Below are positions 6,536-7,399 of a stretch of 7,399 bases of DNA, piece after piece (the stretch's first letter is position 1; every line of letters begins with the position of its first letter). Made by a program: the position numbers and the translations under genes. The DNA lies in contig JAHHUI010000071.1 of the NCBI GenBank assembly GCA_020024055.1, forward strand, positions 1 through 7,399, written 5' to 3'. The notes under the pieces are model-generated. The model saw only the letters and a program-made list of their open reading frames with translations. It was not told where the DNA came from and did not search any database. The stretch is from Spirochaetaceae bacterium. Its GTDB lineage: Bacteria; Spirochaetota; Spirochaetia; WRBN01.

Positions 6536-6564
6536 AATATAGACAAAAAGTTTTTATTTGTCAA
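6536..6564 (-). promoter_or_regulatory. Sigma-70-type promoter for the purine permease
   Basis: On the minus strand TTGACA (6564-6559) is followed by a 17-nt spacer and TATATT (6541-6536), a nearly perfect -35/-10 pair. Transcription would begin near 6529, leaving a leader of about 70 nt. The leader shows no recognisable purine riboswitch core. Confidence 0.7.
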
Positions 6565-6566
6565 TA
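6538..6566. promoter_or_regulatory. Dyad overlapping the permease promoter; candidate ArsR or purine-regulator operator
   Basis: TATAGACAAA (6538-6547) and TTTGTCAATA (6557-6566) are inverted repeats matching at 9 of 10 positions around a 9-nt centre. The dyad spans the -10 to -35 region of the minus-strand promoter and lies 38 bp before arsR. Binding here would block the permease promoter and could also affect arsR. The assignment to ArsR rests only on proximity and dyad symmetry. Confidence 0.4.
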
Positions 6567-6587
6567 AAAGAACTGCTTTGAAACACC

Positions 6588-6593
6588 GATAAT
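6588..6593 (+). promoter_or_regulatory. Possible -10 element of arsR, implying a nearly leaderless mRNA
   Basis: GATAAT lies 10 nt before the arsR ATG, so a start about 7 nt downstream would leave a leader of only a few bases. No SD is visible before the ATG, which agrees with leaderless translation. The -35 region at 17-nt spacing (TAAAAG) is poor. Confidence 0.3.
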
Positions 6594-6603
6594 ACATCAA
6601 CTT

Positions 6604-6870
6604 ATGACGAATAAAGACTATTCTTTGCTGTTTAGGGCTCTTTCTGATGAAACACGACTGAAAATCATTACTTTTTTAAAATCGGGAAAAGAGCATTGTG
6701 CATGCCAAATTTTAGAGACATTGACAATTAGCCAGCCTACATTGTCTTATCATATGAAAATACTGCTGGAGGCCGGGCTGATCCATGCGCGCAAACAGGG
6801 CACATGGATGTGGTACACATTGGATAAAAGTGTCCTTAAACAGGCTGGGCAGTTTTTCAATTTTAAATAA
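6604..6870 (+). CDS. arsR: ArsR/SmtB-family metalloid-responsive repressor
   Basis: This 88-residue winged-helix dimeric repressor is close in length to short ArsR proteins. RALSDETRLKIITFL (11-25) is the conserved N-terminal helix pair. EHCACQIL (30-37) carries Cys32 and Cys34, the same positions as the inducer-binding Cys32/Cys34 of E. coli ArsR; the third E. coli cysteine (37) is Leu here. ISQPTLSYHMKILLEAGLI (42-60) is the recognition helix region, and ARKQGTWMWYTLD (62-74) the beta wing. The likely inducer is As(III) or Sb(III), which would release DNA. The ATG has no SD and sits just after a possible -10. The ArsP-like permease follows 88 bp downstream in the same direction, consistent with an arsR-effector unit. 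Family assignment is firm; the metalloid specificity is inferred from the Cys pair. Confidence 0.9.
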   Translation: MTNKDYSLLFRALSDETRLKIITFLKSGKEHCACQILETLTISQPTLSYHMKILLEAGLIHARKQGTWMWYTLDKSVLKQAGQFFNFK

Positions 6871-6927
6871 CAAACACACACAATTTTTGTATTGGCAGAT
6901 GTCTATGTTTATTATTTAATGTTGTCA

Positions 6928-6939
6928 ATATTTAAATAT
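6928..6939. promoter_or_regulatory. Perfect 12-bp palindrome upstream of the ArsP-like permease
   Basis: ATATTTAAATAT is fully self-complementary and lies 19 bp before the permease ATG, next to TATATA/TATAAA at 6937-6944. It could be a second operator in the arsR-permease gap. Its pure AT composition makes chance occurrence plausible. Confidence 0.3.
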
Positions 6940-6958
6940 ATAAAACAGAGGTTGTTTA

Positions 6959-7399
6959 ATGAAAATCCCGGAAAGCTCTGTGGCCCGGTTTTTGTCCTAT
7001 TTGGGCCTGAATGAAAATTCTTCTGAAATCTGGAATGTTTTCCTGTTTAAATTTTTGCTCTCTGTGATAGAAGTTTTAATTTTATTTTTTCTCATTCTTT
7101 TTGCTATTCAATGGCTGTTGTCTTATATATCTGTGGAAAAAATTCGAAAGGCGATGAAAAAAAGTTCATCCTGTACTTGCGCATTTTCTGGCGGCATTTT
7201 TTGGGGTGGCTACGCTTTTTTGCACATGTTCCAGCGTTCCCGTATTTACAGGCCTTTTAAAGGCAGGCATATCCCCAGGTATTGAGTTTTCTTTTCTCAT
7301 CACTGCGCCCTTGGTAAATGAAATTGCGCTGGCAGCGATCTGGGCCATATTTGGCACAAAGATTGCCCTTATGTATGTGCTTTTGGGTTTAGCTGCCGG
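6959..7399 (+). pseudogene. ArsP/DUF318-type permease, 3'-partial, frameshifted at a 7-A run
   Basis: This membrane permease belongs to the ArsP_1 (DUF318) group. Characterised ArsP proteins export trivalent organoarsenicals; other members are uncharacterised. ATG 6959 follows AGAGG (6947-6951) by 7 nt. The first frame gives a soluble start, then a long hydrophobic segment (about residues 25-58) and VEKIRKAMKK. At A7 (7157-7163) homology moves by one base. The new frame reads HPVLAHFLAAFFGVATLF, the signature FCTCSSVPVFTGLLKAGI (relatives have PFCSCS), ITAPLVNEIALAAIW, and stays open to the window end. With six As the two parts would be continuous. In the original frame translation ends at TGA 7283-7285 after 108 residues. 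The signature keeps both cysteines. It is tandem with arsR. It could be an active gene with a sequencing error, a slippage-rescued gene, or an early pseudogene. Confidence 0.8.

Noticed and set aside
1..7399. CRISPR arrays, insertion sequences, tRNA or rRNA genes
   Set aside because: No regularly spaced repeats, transposase frames with terminal repeats, or RNA gene signatures were recognised on either strand.

Overview
This window looks like a chromosomal segment of a moderate-GC bacterium with Shine-Dalgarno-type translation. It carries one block of genes in advanced decay next to well-preserved genes. The decayed set is molybdenum cofactor (Moco) synthesis plus an oxalate/formate-type transporter, which suggests an anaerobe, perhaps host-associated and undergoing genome reduction. 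I cannot name the taxon from sequence alone.

Region 1 (145-4396, minus strand) is a former operon, read moeA - moaA - moaC - MOSC - mog - OFA-family MFS transporter. Only mog is open along its full length. moeA has at least four single-base-type frameshifts or indels, an amber stop and an internal deletion. moaA has lost its start, its first radical-SAM cysteine and its middle. A deletion has fused the end of moeA to the start of moaA in one continuous frame. moaC is interrupted by one amber codon, MOSC by one inserted base, and the transporter by several frameshifts plus TGA and TAG stops. The old operon architecture is still visible: at three junctions the codons for a family-conserved Gly-Gly pair double as the ribosome binding site of the next gene.

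Region 2 (4397-5161, plus strand) holds a divergently transcribed, intact uracil-DNA-glycosylase-superfamily gene. It converges, with 8 bp between stop codons, on an intact NCS2 (AzgA/PbuG-like) purine permease (5170-6456, minus strand).

Region 3 (6457-7399) begins with a regulatory interval holding a near-consensus promoter for the purine permease and a dyad overlapping it. An ArsR-family repressor with the Cys32-x-Cys34 metalloid-binding pair follows. Next comes an ArsP/DUF318-type permease that runs off the window and is frameshifted at a 7-A run. ArsR and ArsP presumably formed an arsenic-response unit.

The contrast between roughly 2.3 kb of intact coding sequence (glycosylase, purine permease, ArsR) and the densely damaged 4.2-kb operon argues for real pseudogenisation rather than uniform sequencing error. 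The lone ArsP frameshift could be an error, a recent mutation, or a site rescued by polymerase slippage.
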